From Penaeus vannamei (lineage: Eukaryota; Arthropoda; Malacostraca; Decapoda; Penaeidae): a stretch of DNA of 64,000 bases. Positions 25,241 through 36,631 of this stretch are shown one piece after another. The translations under genes were made by a program, and so were the position numbers. Numbering within the stretch: position 1 is the stretch's first letter; each line of letters begins with the position of its first letter. The stretch spans positions 19,469,940-19,533,939 of the forward strand of contig NC_091578.1 of NCBI RefSeq assembly GCF_042767895.1, read 5' to 3'. Under the pieces are notes generated by a model. It ran no database searches. It had not been told where the DNA came from and saw only the letters and a program-made list of their open reading frames with translations.

Positions 25241-27411
25241 TTGAAAACAATTATCATTCAGTCCATTTATAATAAAATAAAGGCCAGAAGTAGTAAAATC
25301 CCAAAAGTCGAAAAAACGGACAAATCTAGCGTATTACAGCCTTTCGAAACGTCGAAAAAAAACCCTTTTCGCTTTTTAATGATAATTTAGAGGATTTTAA
25401 TATTAATTCAGATAATCATGATGATTTCCATGATGATTCCTTTATTATTGACAATAATGATGATAATTATGATGATAATGACAATGATAATGACAACAAT
25501 AATGATAATAACGATAAAGTCATAATTATAATGATGATCTTGATAATTACTGTAATAATAGCAATAATTAATTCTATTCCAACAATTTCCATGCTAATAA
25601 TGGCAATAGAAATAATTATAACATTATTATCATTGTCATTATAATTATTATTATTGCCATTATTATTTCTAAGATCATCATTATTGCTAATATCATTACA
25701 TAAATAGTTATAATGATAAAAATAGCAATGATAATTAGCATAACAATTGTTATAACTGAAATAATGATGATAATAATAATGATAATCAAGATGATAATGA
25801 CTATAATGATAATGATCATAAAAATGACGACAGTAAAGATAATAATGATAATAATAATTATCATTCAGTCCATTTATAATGAAATAAAGGCCAGAAGTAA
25901 TAAAATCCCAGAAATAAGTAAAAAGCGGCAAAATCTAGCGTATAATTGAGAGACACGTCGAAAAAAAACCTTTTCACTTTTTAATGGTATTTATGAGGAT
26001 TTTAACATTAATTCAGGTAATTATGATGATTTCCATGATGATTCCTTTATTATTGACAATAATGATGATAATTATGATGATAATGACAATGATAATGACA
26101 ATAATGATGATAATAATGATAAAGTCATAATTATAATGATAATCTTGATAATTACTGCAATAATAACAATAATTAACTGTATTCTAATAATGTCCATACT
26201 AATAATGGCAATAGAAATAATAATAACATCATTATCATTGTCATTATACTTATTATTATTGTTATTATTATTTCTAAGATCATCATTATTGCTATTATCA
26301 TTACATAAATAATTATCATGATAATAATAAGCAATAATAATTAGCATAATAATTATTATAACTGATATAATGATGATAGTAATAATGATAATCATAAAAA
26401 TGATGAGAGTAATGATAGTAATGATGATAATAATTATCACTCAGTCCATTTATAATAAAATAAAAGCCAGAATTAATAAAATCCCAAAAGTCGAAAAAAC
26501 GGCAAAATCTAGCGTATTACAGCCTTTTGAGAGAAACGTCGAAAAAAAAACTTTTCGCTTTTTAATGGTAATTATTAGGATTTTAACATTAATTCAGGTA
26601 ATTATGAGGATTTCCATGATGATTATTTTATTATTGACAATAATGATAATTATTAAGATAATGACAATAATAATGACAATAATAATGATAATAATGATAA
26701 TGATAATCTTGATAATTACTGCAATAATTAACTCTATTCCAATAATTTCCATACTAATAATGGCAATAGAAATAACATCATTATCATTGTCATTATAATT
26801 ATTATTGTCATTATTATTTCTAAGATCATCATTATTGCTATTATCATTAACAATTAGCCTAATAATTATTATAACTAATAATTATTATAACTACAATAAT
26901 GATAATAATAATGATAATCATGATGAAAATGACTATGATGATAATAAGCATAAAAATGATGACAGTAATGATAATAATGATGATAATAATTATCATTCAG
27001 TCCATTTATAATGAAATAAAGGCCAGAAGTAATAAATTCCCAATAGTCGAAAAAACGGCAAAATCTAGCGTATTACAGCCTTTTGAGAGAAACGTCGAAA
27101 AAAACCCTTTTCGCTTTTTAATGGTAATTATGAGGATTTTAACATTAATTCAGGTAATTATGATGATTTCCATGATGATTCCTTTATTATAGACAATAAT
27201 GATAGTTATGATGAAAATGACAATAATAATGACAATAATAATGATAATTATGATAGTCATAATTATATTATAATGATAATCTTGATTTTTACTGCAATAA
27301 TAGCAATAATTAACTCTATTCCAATAATTTATAATAATGGCAATAGAAATGATAATAACATCATTATCATTGTCATTATAATTATTATTATTGTCATTAG
27401 TATTTCATCAT
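25241..27411 (+). repeat. AT-rich satellite, plus-oriented block left of the Pao element
   Basis: About four monomers with cores near 25285, 25880, 26465 and 27015. The last monomer is interrupted by the BEL/Pao insertion at 27412 and resumes at 34637. Confidence 0.88.
27407..27411 (+). repeat. Target site duplication of the Pao element, left copy (ATCAT)
   Basis: ATCAT immediately precedes the LTR start TGTTTTG and is repeated at 34637-34641 immediately after the other LTR end. Five bp is a usual size for BEL/Pao. Confidence 0.85.
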
Positions 27412-28022
27412 TGTTTTGTGATTTCTACTAGGAGATGGGACAATGGAGACATGTATTCCATGCACAGTACTTTATTTATGATCCAACCTGCAAATACAAA
27501 TAAAATATCAAAGTAATTCAAAACAGTAAATTCATCCCCCAAAAAAGCAGTTAACTCAATGGTTCAAATGTAATGAACAGATACTTCAAATCAAAGCATT
27601 TCCATTTGACTATTTGCATATTCCTTTTGCTCAAGAAACAAAACAAACATTTCCTCCACTAGAATAATGTCCACAATACAATATGCATTCATCTATAAAT
27701 GAGAACCAAAGTTACACAATCAACATATCACAGTAATCAAAATTTAGAATAATCATAACAAAAATAATAAATAGAAGAGAAACAGCACATATTATTTACT
27801 TACAACAATGAGACCTCCCATCTCTTCGGCTAGAATTCACCAAACCATATCTTGACACGCAGGGCAAACATGTTCAGTTAATAGAAATCAGCACAATAAC
27901 AGAAAGATGCTGTTATGGTCAATATCAGGTAGTGTCAATAGCTTCAAAAGGAAATCAGACCAACACAAATCCATTCCTTGTTACTCCTCAGTCATGTGGC
28001 GCGGGCAAGCGTCTTCTCCGAA

Positions 28023-28029
<7 letters not shown>

Positions 28030-28063
<34 letters not shown>
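28030..28063 (+). repeat. Poly-A run inside the Pao LTR
   Basis: 34 consecutive A. The other LTR has a short interrupted A-rich tract at the same place (about 34349-34368, AAACAAAAACAAAAAAAAA type), so the run expanded after insertion or was lengthened in sequencing. Confidence 0.95.
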
Positions 28064-28065
<2 letters not shown>

Positions 28066-28148
28066 CCACATGACAAGCGCAGCGTATAAAAATTACCAAA
28101 ACACATCCTACAAAGAGTAAAGCATAAAATAAAATAATCAAATTTAAT

Positions 28149-28251
<103 letters not shown>

Positions 28252-28390
28252 CATTATGGATTCATAATATGACATCTAAATAGAGAGGAAATCAATACAG
28301 AATGATAATATACAGTATGCAGAATAATGTTAACATACAACATAGAAATGTCTTGAATAAAATTCACGATACACTCCCACCACCAGGGAC

Positions 28391-31300
28391 TCACTGTTCT
28401 TCAATTGGAAGAATTACAACAATGTTATGTACAGATCTGTCTATCAAAATATCTCTTTGTCCATTATACTTGGTACCTGGTATAGAAAGTTTATATCTTA
28501 AAGTAACATTCCTTACTTTACCATCAAAACCTGGGGATGTAAATATCACTTGTGCTAGCTTCCAATTTCCCTTTAATGCATTTTTGTCCTTAACAAGCAC
28601 TATATCTCCAGGCTTGACATTCCGTTTTTCCACATGCCATTTAGTTCTGACTAAGAGAGTAGGAAAGAAATCCCTTATCCATTTTTTCCAAAAAGTATTA
28701 ATTATTTCATTGACAAATCTGAAACTCTTTCTTAAACTACAATTATCCTCAAATACACCACTGGGTACAATAGAACTAGCACGACCGAGCAATAAATCAT
28801 TGGGACATAAATAAGATCCCAAATCTAAATCAGAGCCTGGTTTAATACCAATAGGTCTCTGGTTAATCAAGTTAGCTATTTCAAACATAACAGTCTGCAG
28901 GTCAGCATATGATAAAACCTTATTTCCAATTGAAATACCGATTCCTCTCTTCACCAATCGTATCAATGATTCAGTACGCCCATTTTGCCAAGGAGCATCT
29001 GCGCCTTTAGTAAATTTCCAAGTCATGCCTTCTTTCCTACCAAATTTCATAATCTTGTCAAAATTCAGATTTCCTACAGCCTGAGTTAATTCTTTATTTG
29101 CCTTAACCAACTGGGAGCCTCGATCAGAATATACCATTTTGGGAAATCCTCTGATACTAATGAATCTTCTAAAGACATTCAAAAAGTTATCTGTACTATA
29201 TCCTTCTGCAATATCAATATGGACAGCCCTACTAGTCATGCATGCAAATATTATTCCATAAACCTTTAGTGTTGTCCTCTTCTTCACTGTATCTTTGACC
29301 AAATAAGGACCAAACAAATCAAGGGAAGTAAAGTAAAATGGAGGTGCTGGGTTTAGTCTCTCATTTGGAAGCTGGCCCATACACTGGCTTTCACAAATTT
29401 TGTTGATTCTCCTACACATCAAACATTTAGCCTTAATATGCTTTATTATTCGTCTAGCACCCGGTACCCAGAATTTTGTTTGAAGCTTGACTAAAGTGGA
29501 TTCTATTCCAGAATGATCACGTTTATGTAAGTGTTTAATAATCAATTTAGTGAAAGGATGATCCGGCATCAATAACATATAATCATCTCTGTTCCAATTT
29601 GTTTTCAACCAATTACTTACTTTTGCACCCACTGTAATTATCCCTTCACTATTCAGCTTAGGGCCTAGTCTTTGATACCTTATCTTCCAATTTTTATCAA
29701 TTCTTTCTTGCACCTTTCTTACCCAATAAATTTCAGCCCTGTGTAGATCTCCAACATCAGGTTCTTTGCCTATATATAACAGGGATCTTCCAAGGAATAC
29801 CTTTAGAACTCTGGCTGTAACATTTATGAATTTATCATATTTACTGTATCTCTTTATATCAACAACTAAATCATTATTTGCTGCTGCAAGGGAAATCCTT
29901 CCTCTCTTTAAATAAAGAACATCAGGTAAATCAATTAAATACTTCTGTTTGATTGGCCAATCTGTTCTGGGTAATGCAAGAAATTCAGGGCCAGACTGCC
30001 ACAAAGAACTCTGATTTAGAAGCTCTGGTCTACATCCGCGTGTAAGTAAATCAGCTATATTTAATTCTGAAGGTATCCAGTACCACTCACTTGGATCAGT
30101 TTTTTCTTGAATTTCAGAAACACGATTAGCTACAAATGTGTTAAATCTGAAAGATTCCTTTTGAATCTGAGATCTTACTATTTCTGAGTCAATGAGGTGA
30201 GTGACAGAATCAAAGTTGAAGTCCATTTCCTGTACAATGAAAGCTCTGAGACGACACGCAAGCACAGCACTGCATAATTCAATCCTGGGGATCGTCATCT
30301 GACGAATGGGAGCTAGCTTACATTTAGATGCAATTAAATGACTGATAAAGGAGCCGTCTGATAATCCCCATCTCATATAGGCCACAGCTCCATAAGCCTT
30401 TGAACTTCCATCAGCAAATATGATCAAATGTGGGTTACCCTTTGAACTGTGAGGCTTGAGACAACGAACAAACCTCAGCGGCTCTAATTCAAACATCTCT
30501 CGAAAGAGCATCCTCCATTCATTATTCATATGAGAGCTAACAGCATAATCCCAACCAAGTTTCTTGTCACAGTTACCAAGGTCTAATACAAGCTCCCTCA
30601 TCAAGAGCTTAGCCTTCAGCGTGAAAGGAGCAATTAACCCCAATGGATCGTAAATACTTGATACCTGACTAAGTATCATCCTTCGTGTCAATTTCTCTGG
30701 TAATTCATTTTCAAGCTTATCTTTTGTAAGATCAGGTGCAGTACGCAATTTTCTGATTCTCTTAGAAAAATTTATACGTACTACAAAGAAAAATAAATCA
30801 GATTCAGGATCCCAATTCAACCCCAGGACCTTTTCAGTATTAGTTTCTATAATGCTTGAACAGGAGTTTACACAATTATTACCACCCGACATCACCCACT
30901 GTTTTATCTGAAAACCTCCTTTGCTTAATACACGACCAATGTCATTCATTATGGTCTTGGCTGCCTCATGGCTATCCACACTAGCCAATAAGTCATCTAC
31001 ATAAGAGTCCCTTTCAATCAGTTTGGTAGCTTCTGGGTAATTCTTACACATTTCTGCTGTCTTACGTAAAGCAACCATTGCAATCGCTCCTCCAGGTTTA
31101 TTACCAAAAGTAACTGTCGTTAAAGCATAATGACTTTGACTTCTTTCCGTATTCATTTCTCTCCACAAGAATCTATGGCAATTCTGATTGAAATGGCCTA
31201 TCTTAACTGAATTGTACATTTTCTTAATGTCTCCTATAAGCCCAATAAGCCCTTGACGGAATCTGAGAAGTATGCCTAAAATATTATTTAGGCAATCGGG

Positions 31301-31522
31301 TCCCTTAGCAAGAAAATCATTTAATGCAAATCCCATATAAGGCGCTGAAGAATCAAATACAATTCTCATTGGTGTTGACTTTGAATCAGATCTAAGAACT
31401 TCATGATGAGGAAGGTAAAACACTGGCCCTTTATACAAGATTATCTCTTCGTCTGACATCTTACGAGCTACCCCTCTTTTAACCATGTCCTGTATTTGTT
31501 CATTATACCTTTGAGCATTCAC
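28391..31522 (-). CDS. pol: Pao pol: reverse transcriptase, RNase H and integrase
   Basis: An open frame of 1043 codons. It copies element RNA into DNA and inserts it. Reverse transcriptase spans about residues 30-250: the YLPHHEV start motif (37-43), first Asp in GDIKKMY (98) and YVDD at 174-177. A Pao-specific segment with SSIYDPLGLIAPF lies at 288-300. RNase H follows with Asp in FADGS (371), Glu in RIELCSA (415), Asp at 445 and Asp in ADLLTRG (491). The integrase has His666/His670 and Cys700/Cys703 zinc ligands and a D735, D800, E851 triad. The frame opens after a TAA near 31540 without a good ATG (the upstream GTG is not a likely eukaryotic start), because in this family it continues from the protease. 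About two dozen residues usually found between LPNK and AQRYNEQ seem missing. Enzyme motifs look intact. Confidence 0.93.
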   Translation of the reverse strand: MNAQRYNEQIQDMVKRGVARKMSDEEIILYKGPVFYLPHHEVLRSDSKSTPMRIVFDSSAPYMGFALNDFLAKGPDCLNNILGILLRFRQGLIGLIGDIKKMYNSVKIGHFNQNCHRFLWREMNTERSQSHYALTTVTFGNKPGGAIAMVALRKTAEMCKNYPEATKLIERDSYVDDLLASVDSHEAAKTIMNDIGRVLSKGGFQIKQWVMSGGNNCVNSCSSIIETNTEKVLGLNWDPESDLFFFVVRINFSKRIRKLRTAPDLTKDKLENELPEKLTRRMILSQVSSIYDPLGLIAPFTLKAKLLMRELVLDLGNCDKKLGWDYAVSSHMNNEWRMLFREMFELEPLRFVRCLKPHSSKGNPHLIIFADGSSKAYGAVAYMRWGLSDGSFISHLIASKCKLAPIRQMTIPRIELCSAVLACRLRAFIVQEMDFNFDSVTHLIDSEIVRSQIQKESFRFNTFVANRVSEIQEKTDPSEWYWIPSELNIADLLTRGCRPELLNQSSLWQSGPEFLALPRTDWPIKQKYLIDLPDVLYLKRGRISLAAANNDLVVDIKRYSKYDKFINVTARVLKVFLGRSLLYIGKEPDVGDLHRAEIYWVRKVQERIDKNWKIRYQRLGPKLNSEGIITVGAKVSNWLKTNWNRDDYMLLMPDHPFTKLIIKHLHKRDHSGIESTLVKLQTKFWVPGARRIIKHIKAKCLMCRRINKICESQCMGQLPNERLNPAPPFYFTSLDLFGPYLVKDTVKKRTTLKVYGIIFACMTSRAVHIDIAEGYSTDNFLNVFRRFISIRGFPKMVYSDRGSQLVKANKELTQAVGNLNFDKIMKFGRKEGMTWKFTKGADAPWQNGRTESLIRLVKRGIGISIGNKVLSYADLQTVMFEIANLINQRPIGIKPGSDLDLGSYLCPNDLLLGRASSIVPSGVFEDNCSLRKSFRFVNEIINTFWKKWIRDFFPTLLVRTKWHVEKRNVKPGDIVLVKDKNALKGNWKLAQVIFTSPGFDGKVRNVTLRYKLSIPGTKYNGQRDILIDRSVHNIVVILPIEEQ

Positions 31523-31530
31523 AGCTAAGC

Positions 31531-32379
31531 TTATTTATTTGGTAATTCACTAGGATTTCTGATCCATGGATAGTCAGCCACCCAACATTGGTTAAGCTCA
31601 TCATAATTCAATCCATCCTCAATCAGTTTCAGTTCCTTTTCTTCCTTCAGCGTCATATGGCCTTTCAGAGAACACTTGCCACAACGACACCCTCCACACT
31701 TCGGAGAGCATGCTATACCTAGTTCTTCACTCATGAAAAAGCATTCCATCATTCTACCAATATTTTTCTTGGATTTGATCAAGTATTCATCAGACTGTAA
31801 ACAAGCAATGTGATTTACCTTTGCATGTAGCTGATCACTGTTATGGGGCAAAGGACCTAGATAACCTCTGATACAGTAACCAAAATTATTATGCATAAGC
31901 TGTAAATTTCCAACTGGTTTTACCACTTTTGGTATGAGCACGCAGTAATCTAATCCAATAAGCAAATCAATTTTGCCACTAGGTCTTTGAATCTGATTAG
32001 GATTAACCCCCAAAATACGAGCAATTTCCGTCATATCCACATCCTTAATTTCTGAAGTGATATCATTAAAGCCAACAGCCTCCACCAACCATTGTTTACC
32101 ATTATTATCAATCAAAGGAACATTATATATTTTGCTCTCTACTCTCTCCTTTTGATTCCCTATTTTGGTAAGACTTAGGGATATTTCCGAACCCTTAAGG
32201 CCCAATTTCTTGGCTGCTGCATGGGTGATCATAGTTAAATTGCTACCAGCATCAAAAAGTGTAGACAAGTTATATGAGCCACTACTAATTTTACTTATCA
32301 TTAACAAAACACCTTCTCTATCCATAAGGTTACTCGAAGCTTGAACAATATGTAAGTTCTTGTTGAACACAGAATGCAC
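31531..32379 (-). CDS. Pao aspartic protease and linker
   Basis: A 282-codon frame. It would process the Gag-Pol polyprotein. The active-site motif reads LFDAGSNLTMI (Asp43), where most aspartic proteases have D-T/S-G; Ala in the middle position is known from Pao-type proteases but I cannot confirm activity. A second conserved block, IDLLIGLDYC, is at about 137-146. The C-terminal part has a cysteine cluster (C224, C228, C231, C233, C236) seen in BEL/Pao linkers and ends in DYPWIRNPSELPNK, the usual lead into reverse transcriptase, but a TAA stops it there. The first ATG is probably not a true start: the segment should continue from the nucleocapsid frame, which is shifted near 32390. Confidence 0.88.
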   Translation of the reverse strand: MHSVFNKNLHIVQASSNLMDREGVLLMISKISSGSYNLSTLFDAGSNLTMITHAAAKKLGLKGSEISLSLTKIGNQKERVESKIYNVPLIDNNGKQWLVEAVGFNDITSEIKDVDMTEIARILGVNPNQIQRPSGKIDLLIGLDYCVLIPKVVKPVGNLQLMHNNFGYCIRGYLGPLPHNSDQLHAKVNHIACLQSDEYLIKSKKNIGRMMECFFMSEELGIACSPKCGGCRCGKCSLKGHMTLKEEKELKLIEDGLNYDELNQCWVADYPWIRNPSELPNK

Positions 32380-32737
32380 GGAAGGATGGTGCAGTTTTCC
32401 ACGTCTTATTATTTCCTATTTGAACATTACAAAGAATTTTCCTTTCACAGTCTCTGCTGATATGGGAGGGTTCCAGACAAACAAAACAAATGCCCATTTT
32501 TTTCATATTGTCTAGTTTCAGAGTATCGTCTAAGTTACTAAAAGTTGCACATCTACCAATTTCATGAGAATCAGTTCCATGAAACCAGCACCTTTTGTTC
32601 TTCATCTTGCTGTTTATATTCGGTCCCTTCGTTTCACTACCAAACTGACTTCTATTTGCTAGATTTACCATTGCCTGTGACAGATTGGCAAAACAGTCTA
32701 GCATTTGCTTCTGACAAACTTCCTGATTCTGAGCCAA
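32330..32737 (-). CDS. gag: Pao nucleocapsid part of gag, zinc knuckle
   Basis: A 135-codon frame between gag and protease. It has a classic CCHC knuckle at residues 84-97 (C84-x2-C87-x4-H92-x4-C97), used to bind element RNA, and an upstream CWFHGTDSHEIGRC motif at 50-63. It overlaps the end of the gag frame (to 32652) and the start of the protease frame, both in different frames, so single-base shifts near 32.70 kb and 32.39 kb have split one original gag-protease reading frame. Whether these are true mutations or errors cannot be decided here. Confidence 0.85.
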   Translation of the reverse strand: MAQNQEVCQKQMLDCFANLSQAMVNLANRSQFGSETKGPNINSKMKNKRCWFHGTDSHEIGRCATFSNLDDTLKLDNMKKMGICFVCLEPSHISRDCERKILCNVQIGNNKTWKTAPSFRAFCVQQELTYCSSFE

Positions 32738-33713
32738 TTTGGTGATTGCTAGTCAGATTATCTACATTTTCTTCACCTTCACCATTAGTAACATAATGAA
32801 TGGCTGCCTTAGTGCTCATCCCTGCCGTCCTAGATTCATCTTCCATGTACTCTATAACCTGACGTTCTCCAGTCAAAAATTTTACAAGACTCTGAAACCT
32901 CTCTTGGTCACTTAAGGCTTGAGCTTTATGAGTCCATTCCCTTTTTAAACTATTAGGAAGTAATCTTTCAATTTTAGTTACTACAGTAGAATTCTCTATT
33001 TCATTTGCTCTGTCTATTTTCTTTAAGTCTAACCATGCTCGCTCAACAACATTTATTACCTCACGTAACTTCCGAGTATTACCTTCAGGGACTGGCATTA
33101 AAATACTAATTTCAGCCAAAACAGCATCCACAACCTTTGAAGTGGAACCAAACCGTTCTTTCAGCCTATCCCACATCTGATCAAATTCATCTAAACCCCC
33201 TACAATTTCTTTAGCCTTTCCTTGTAAAGATCTTCTCAGTATAAATGGATCTCTCCCATGACGGGCTATCACCAAGCGTGTGTAATCTTTCATGAAAGTT
33301 GGGAACTCTCGGACATTGCCATAAAAAACTGGAGGATCTACTTTCTTAACAAGTATACTACATGAACTATCAGACTGTGGAGCAAGTTTCTGTGTTTCAA
33401 TCTTTAACAACACCAATGCTGAATGGATATCACACTTGATCTTTTCTATTTCACATATATAATTCAGATGTTCACTAATTTGTTTATCATCATCAACTAC
33501 TTGAAGCAGACGTTCATTTATAATTTCTACTCTTTTGAAATTTTCACAAATTTCATTAAAAACTGCACCTAACACTTCTAAAGGTTCATTTTTCTCTTTA
33601 CAGTCAAGGAACACTCTTACTTTTGTGGTAAAGCATCCTTTGGCGATGCCTCGTTGTTTTCTGAGGGTTTTCTCGTCATCCCAGCCAGTTTCACATTCTT
33701 GAGTTCTGCCCAT
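32652..33713 (-). CDS. gag: Pao gag, capsid-type (DUF1759-like)
   Basis: I start it at the ATG at 33713 (MGRTQECETG), 18 bp inside the LTR border. The frame itself is open to 33785 in the LTR, but a start there is unlikely. About 353 residues. It forms the virus-like particle. The N-terminal part is helical and charged (TLRKQRG through LLQVVDDD); the central part KVDPPVFYGNVREFPTF, QGKAKEIVGGL and RFGSTSKVVDAV is the conserved DUF1759-type region of BEL/Pao gag. It ends out of frame with the zinc-knuckle segment. The 18-bp stretch between the LTR and this ATG leaves little room for a primer binding site, and I see no TGG-starting match. Confidence 0.88.
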   Translation of the reverse strand: MGRTQECETGWDDEKTLRKQRGIAKGCFTTKVRVFLDCKEKNEPLEVLGAVFNEICENFKRVEIINERLLQVVDDDKQISEHLNYICEIEKIKCDIHSALVLLKIETQKLAPQSDSSCSILVKKVDPPVFYGNVREFPTFMKDYTRLVIARHGRDPFILRRSLQGKAKEIVGGLDEFDQMWDRLKERFGSTSKVVDAVLAEISILMPVPEGNTRKLREVINVVERAWLDLKKIDRANEIENSTVVTKIERLLPNSLKREWTHKAQALSDQERFQSLVKFLTGERQVIEYMEDESRTAGMSTKAAIHYVTNGEGEENVDNLTSNHQIGSESGSLSEANARLFCQSVTGNGKSSK

Positions 33714-33731
33714 GTTGGTCTGTTGCTGGAT

Positions 33732-34453
33732 TGTTTTGTGATTTCTACTAGGAGATGGGACAATGGAGACATGTATTGCATGCACAGTACTTTATTTATG
33801 ATCCAACCTGCAAATACAAATAAGATATCAAAGTAATTCAAAACAGTAAATTCATCCCAAAAAAAGCAGTTAACTCAATGGTTCAAATGTAATAAACAGA
33901 TACTTCAAATCAAAGCATTTCCATTTGACTATTTGCATATTCCTTTTGCTCAAGAAACAAAACAAACATTTCCTCCACTAGAATAATGTCCACAATACAA
34001 TATGCATTCATCTATAAATGAGAACCAAAGTTACACAATCAACATATCACAGTAATCAAAATTTAGAATAATCATAACAAAAATAATAAATAGAAGAGAA
34101 ACAGCACATATTATTTACTTACAACAATGAGACCTCCCATCTCTTCAGCTTGAATTCACCAAACCATATCTTGACACGCAGGGCAAACATGTTCAGTTAA
34201 TAGAAATCAGCACAATAACAGAAAGATGCTGTTATGGTCAATATCAGGTAGTGTCAATAGCTTCAAAAGGAAATCAGACCAACACAAATCCATTCCTTGA
34301 TACTCCTCAGTCATGTGGCGCGGGCAAGCGTCTTCTCCGAAAATGTGTAAACAAAAACAAAAAAAAAATGCCGCATGACAAGCGCAGCGTATAAAAATTA
34401 CCAAAACACATCCTACAAAGAGTAAAGCATAAAATAAAATAATCAAATTTAAT

Positions 34454-34514
<61 letters not shown>

Positions 34515-34636
34515 CATTATGGATTCATAATATGACATCTAAATAGAGAGGAAATCAATACAGAATGATAATATACAGTATGCAGAATAATGTTAACATA
34601 CAACATAGAAATATCTTGAATAAAATTCAAGATACA
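33732..34636 (-). repeat. Pao 5' LTR
   Basis: 905 bp, TG to CA on plus, about 1% different from 27412-28373 outside simple repeats. On the element's strand it would carry the promoter; the stretch near 34390 (GCGTATAAAAATT on plus) could look TATA-like only on the wrong strand, so I do not assign a promoter. Confidence 0.93.
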
Positions 34637-34641
34637 ATCAT
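34637..34641 (+). repeat. Target site duplication of the Pao element, right copy (ATCAT)
   Basis: ATCAT follows the last LTR base and continues into satellite (TATTGCTATTATC), restoring a satellite monomer when joined to the left flank. Confidence 0.85.
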
Positions 34642-36631
34642 TATTGCTATTATCATTATACAAATAGTTATAAAGATAAAAATAGCAATAATAATTAGCA
34701 TAATAATTATTATAACTGCAATAATGATGATAATAAAAATAATAATCATGATGATAATCATAAAAATGATGACAGTAATGATAATAATGATGATAATAAT
34801 TATCATTCAGTCCAGCTATAATGAAATGAAGGCCAAAAGTAATAAAATCCCAACAGTCGAAAAAATGGCTAAATCTAGCGTATTACAACCTTTTGAGAGA
34901 AACGTCGAAAAAAAACCTTTTCGCATTTTAATGGTAATTATGAGGATTTTAACATTAATTCAGGTAATTATGATGATTTCCCTGATGATTCCTTTATTAT
35001 TGACAATAATGATGATAATTATGATGATAATGACAATGATAATGGCAATAATAATTATGATAATGATAAAGTCATAATTATAATGATAATCTTGATAATT
35101 ACTGCAATAATTGCAATAATTAACTCTATTCCAATAATTTCCATACTAATAAGGACAATAGAAATAACATCATTATCATTGTCGTTATAGTTATTATTAT
35201 TGTCATTATTATTTCTAAGATCATTATTATTGCTATTATCATTATATAGATAGTTATAATGATAAAAATATCAATAATAATTAGCATAATAATTATTATA
35301 ACTGCAATAATGATAATAATGATAATCATGATGATGACTTTAATGACAATAATAAAAAAATGATGACAGTAATGATAATAATGATGACAATAATTATAAT
35401 TCAGTCCATTTATAATGAAATAAAGGCCAGAAGTAATAAAATCCCAAAAGTCGAGTATTACAGCCTTTTGAGAGAAACGTCGAAAAAAAACCCTTTCGCT
35501 TTTAATGGTAATTGTGAGGATTTTAACATTAATTCAGTTAATTATGATAATTTCCATAATGATTCCTTTATTATTGACAATAATGATGATAATTATGGTG
35601 ATAATGACAATGATAATGACAATAATAATGATAATATAGATAATGTCATAATTATAATGATAATCTTGATAATTACTTCAATAATAGCAATAATTAACTC
35701 TATTCCAATAATTTCCATACTAATAATGGCAATAGAAATAATAATAACATTATCATTGTCATTATAATTATTTTTATTGTCATTGTTATTTCTAAGATCA
35801 TTATTACTATTATCATTATATAAATAGTCATAATGATAAAAATAGCAATAATAATTAGCATAATAATTATTATAACTGTAATAATGATGATAATAATAAT
35901 GATAATCGTGATGATAATGACTATAATGATAATAATCATAAAAATGATGACAGTAATGATAATAATGATGATAATTATTATTCAGTCCATTTATAATGAA
36001 ATAAAGGCCAGAAGTAATAAAATCACAATGGTCGAAAAAACGGCAAAATCTAGCGCTTTACAGCCTTTTGAGAGAAACATCGAAAAAAAAACCTTTTCGC
36101 TTTTTAATGGTAATTATGAGGAATTTAACATTAATTCAGGTAATTAAGATGATTTCCATGATGATTCCTTTATTATTGACAATAATGATGATAATTATGA
36201 TGATAATTATGATGATAATGACAATGATAATGACAATAATAATGATAATAATGATAAAGTCATAATCATAATGATAATCTTGATAATTACTGCAATAATA
36301 GCAATAATTAACTCTATTCCAATATTTTCCATACTAATAATGGCAATCGAAATAATAATAACATCATTATCATTGTCTTTATAATTATCATTATTGTCAT
36401 TATTTCTGAGATCATCATTATTGCTATTATCATTATACAAATAGTTATAATGATAAAAATAGCAATAATAATTAGCATAATAATTATTATAACTGCAATA
36501 ATGATGATGATAATAATGATAATCATGATGATAATGACTATAATGATAATCATAAAAATGATGACAGTAATGATAATAATGAAGAAAATAATTATTATTC
36601 AGTCCATTTATAATGAAATAAAGGCGAAGGC
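34637..36631 (+). repeat. AT-rich satellite, plus-oriented block between Pao and Gypsy
   Basis: Three to four monomers, with cores near 34830, 35425, 36000 and a last truncated core at 36615-36630 (ATGAAATAAAGGC). One monomer lacks the CGGCAAAATCTAG segment (35450). It ends abruptly in the Gypsy fragment. No genes. Confidence 0.88.

Larger units (their letters stand above)
24330..27411. repeat. Arm A of an inverted block duplication (partner ~43200-46260)
   Basis: Rare variants occur in both arms in inverted order. The junction at 25231-25261 is the complement of 45330-45360 with one mismatch. GCGTATAATTGAGAG at 25939-25953 pairs with 44658-44672. CTGTATTCTAATAATGTCC at 26177-26195 pairs with 44424-44442. 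CAATTAGCCTAATAATTATT near 26851 pairs with about 43710-43735. The sum of paired coordinates stays close to 70,600, as expected for one continuous inverted repeat. The pairing is lost at the Pao insertion. Confidence 0.8.

Noticed and set aside
28302..28814. 170-codon plus-strand frame overlapping the Pao integrase end
   Set aside because: It is antisense to the 1043-codon pol frame and has no recognisable domain.
33714..33731. Pao primer binding site between the LTR and gag
   Set aside because: The 18 bp (ATCCAGCAACAGACCAAC on the minus strand) has no TGG start and no tRNA end that I can recognise.
34207..34446. 79-codon minus-strand frame in the Pao 5' LTR
   Set aside because: It sits inside LTR sequence with no conserved match, and the equivalent region of the other LTR is disrupted by the A34 run.
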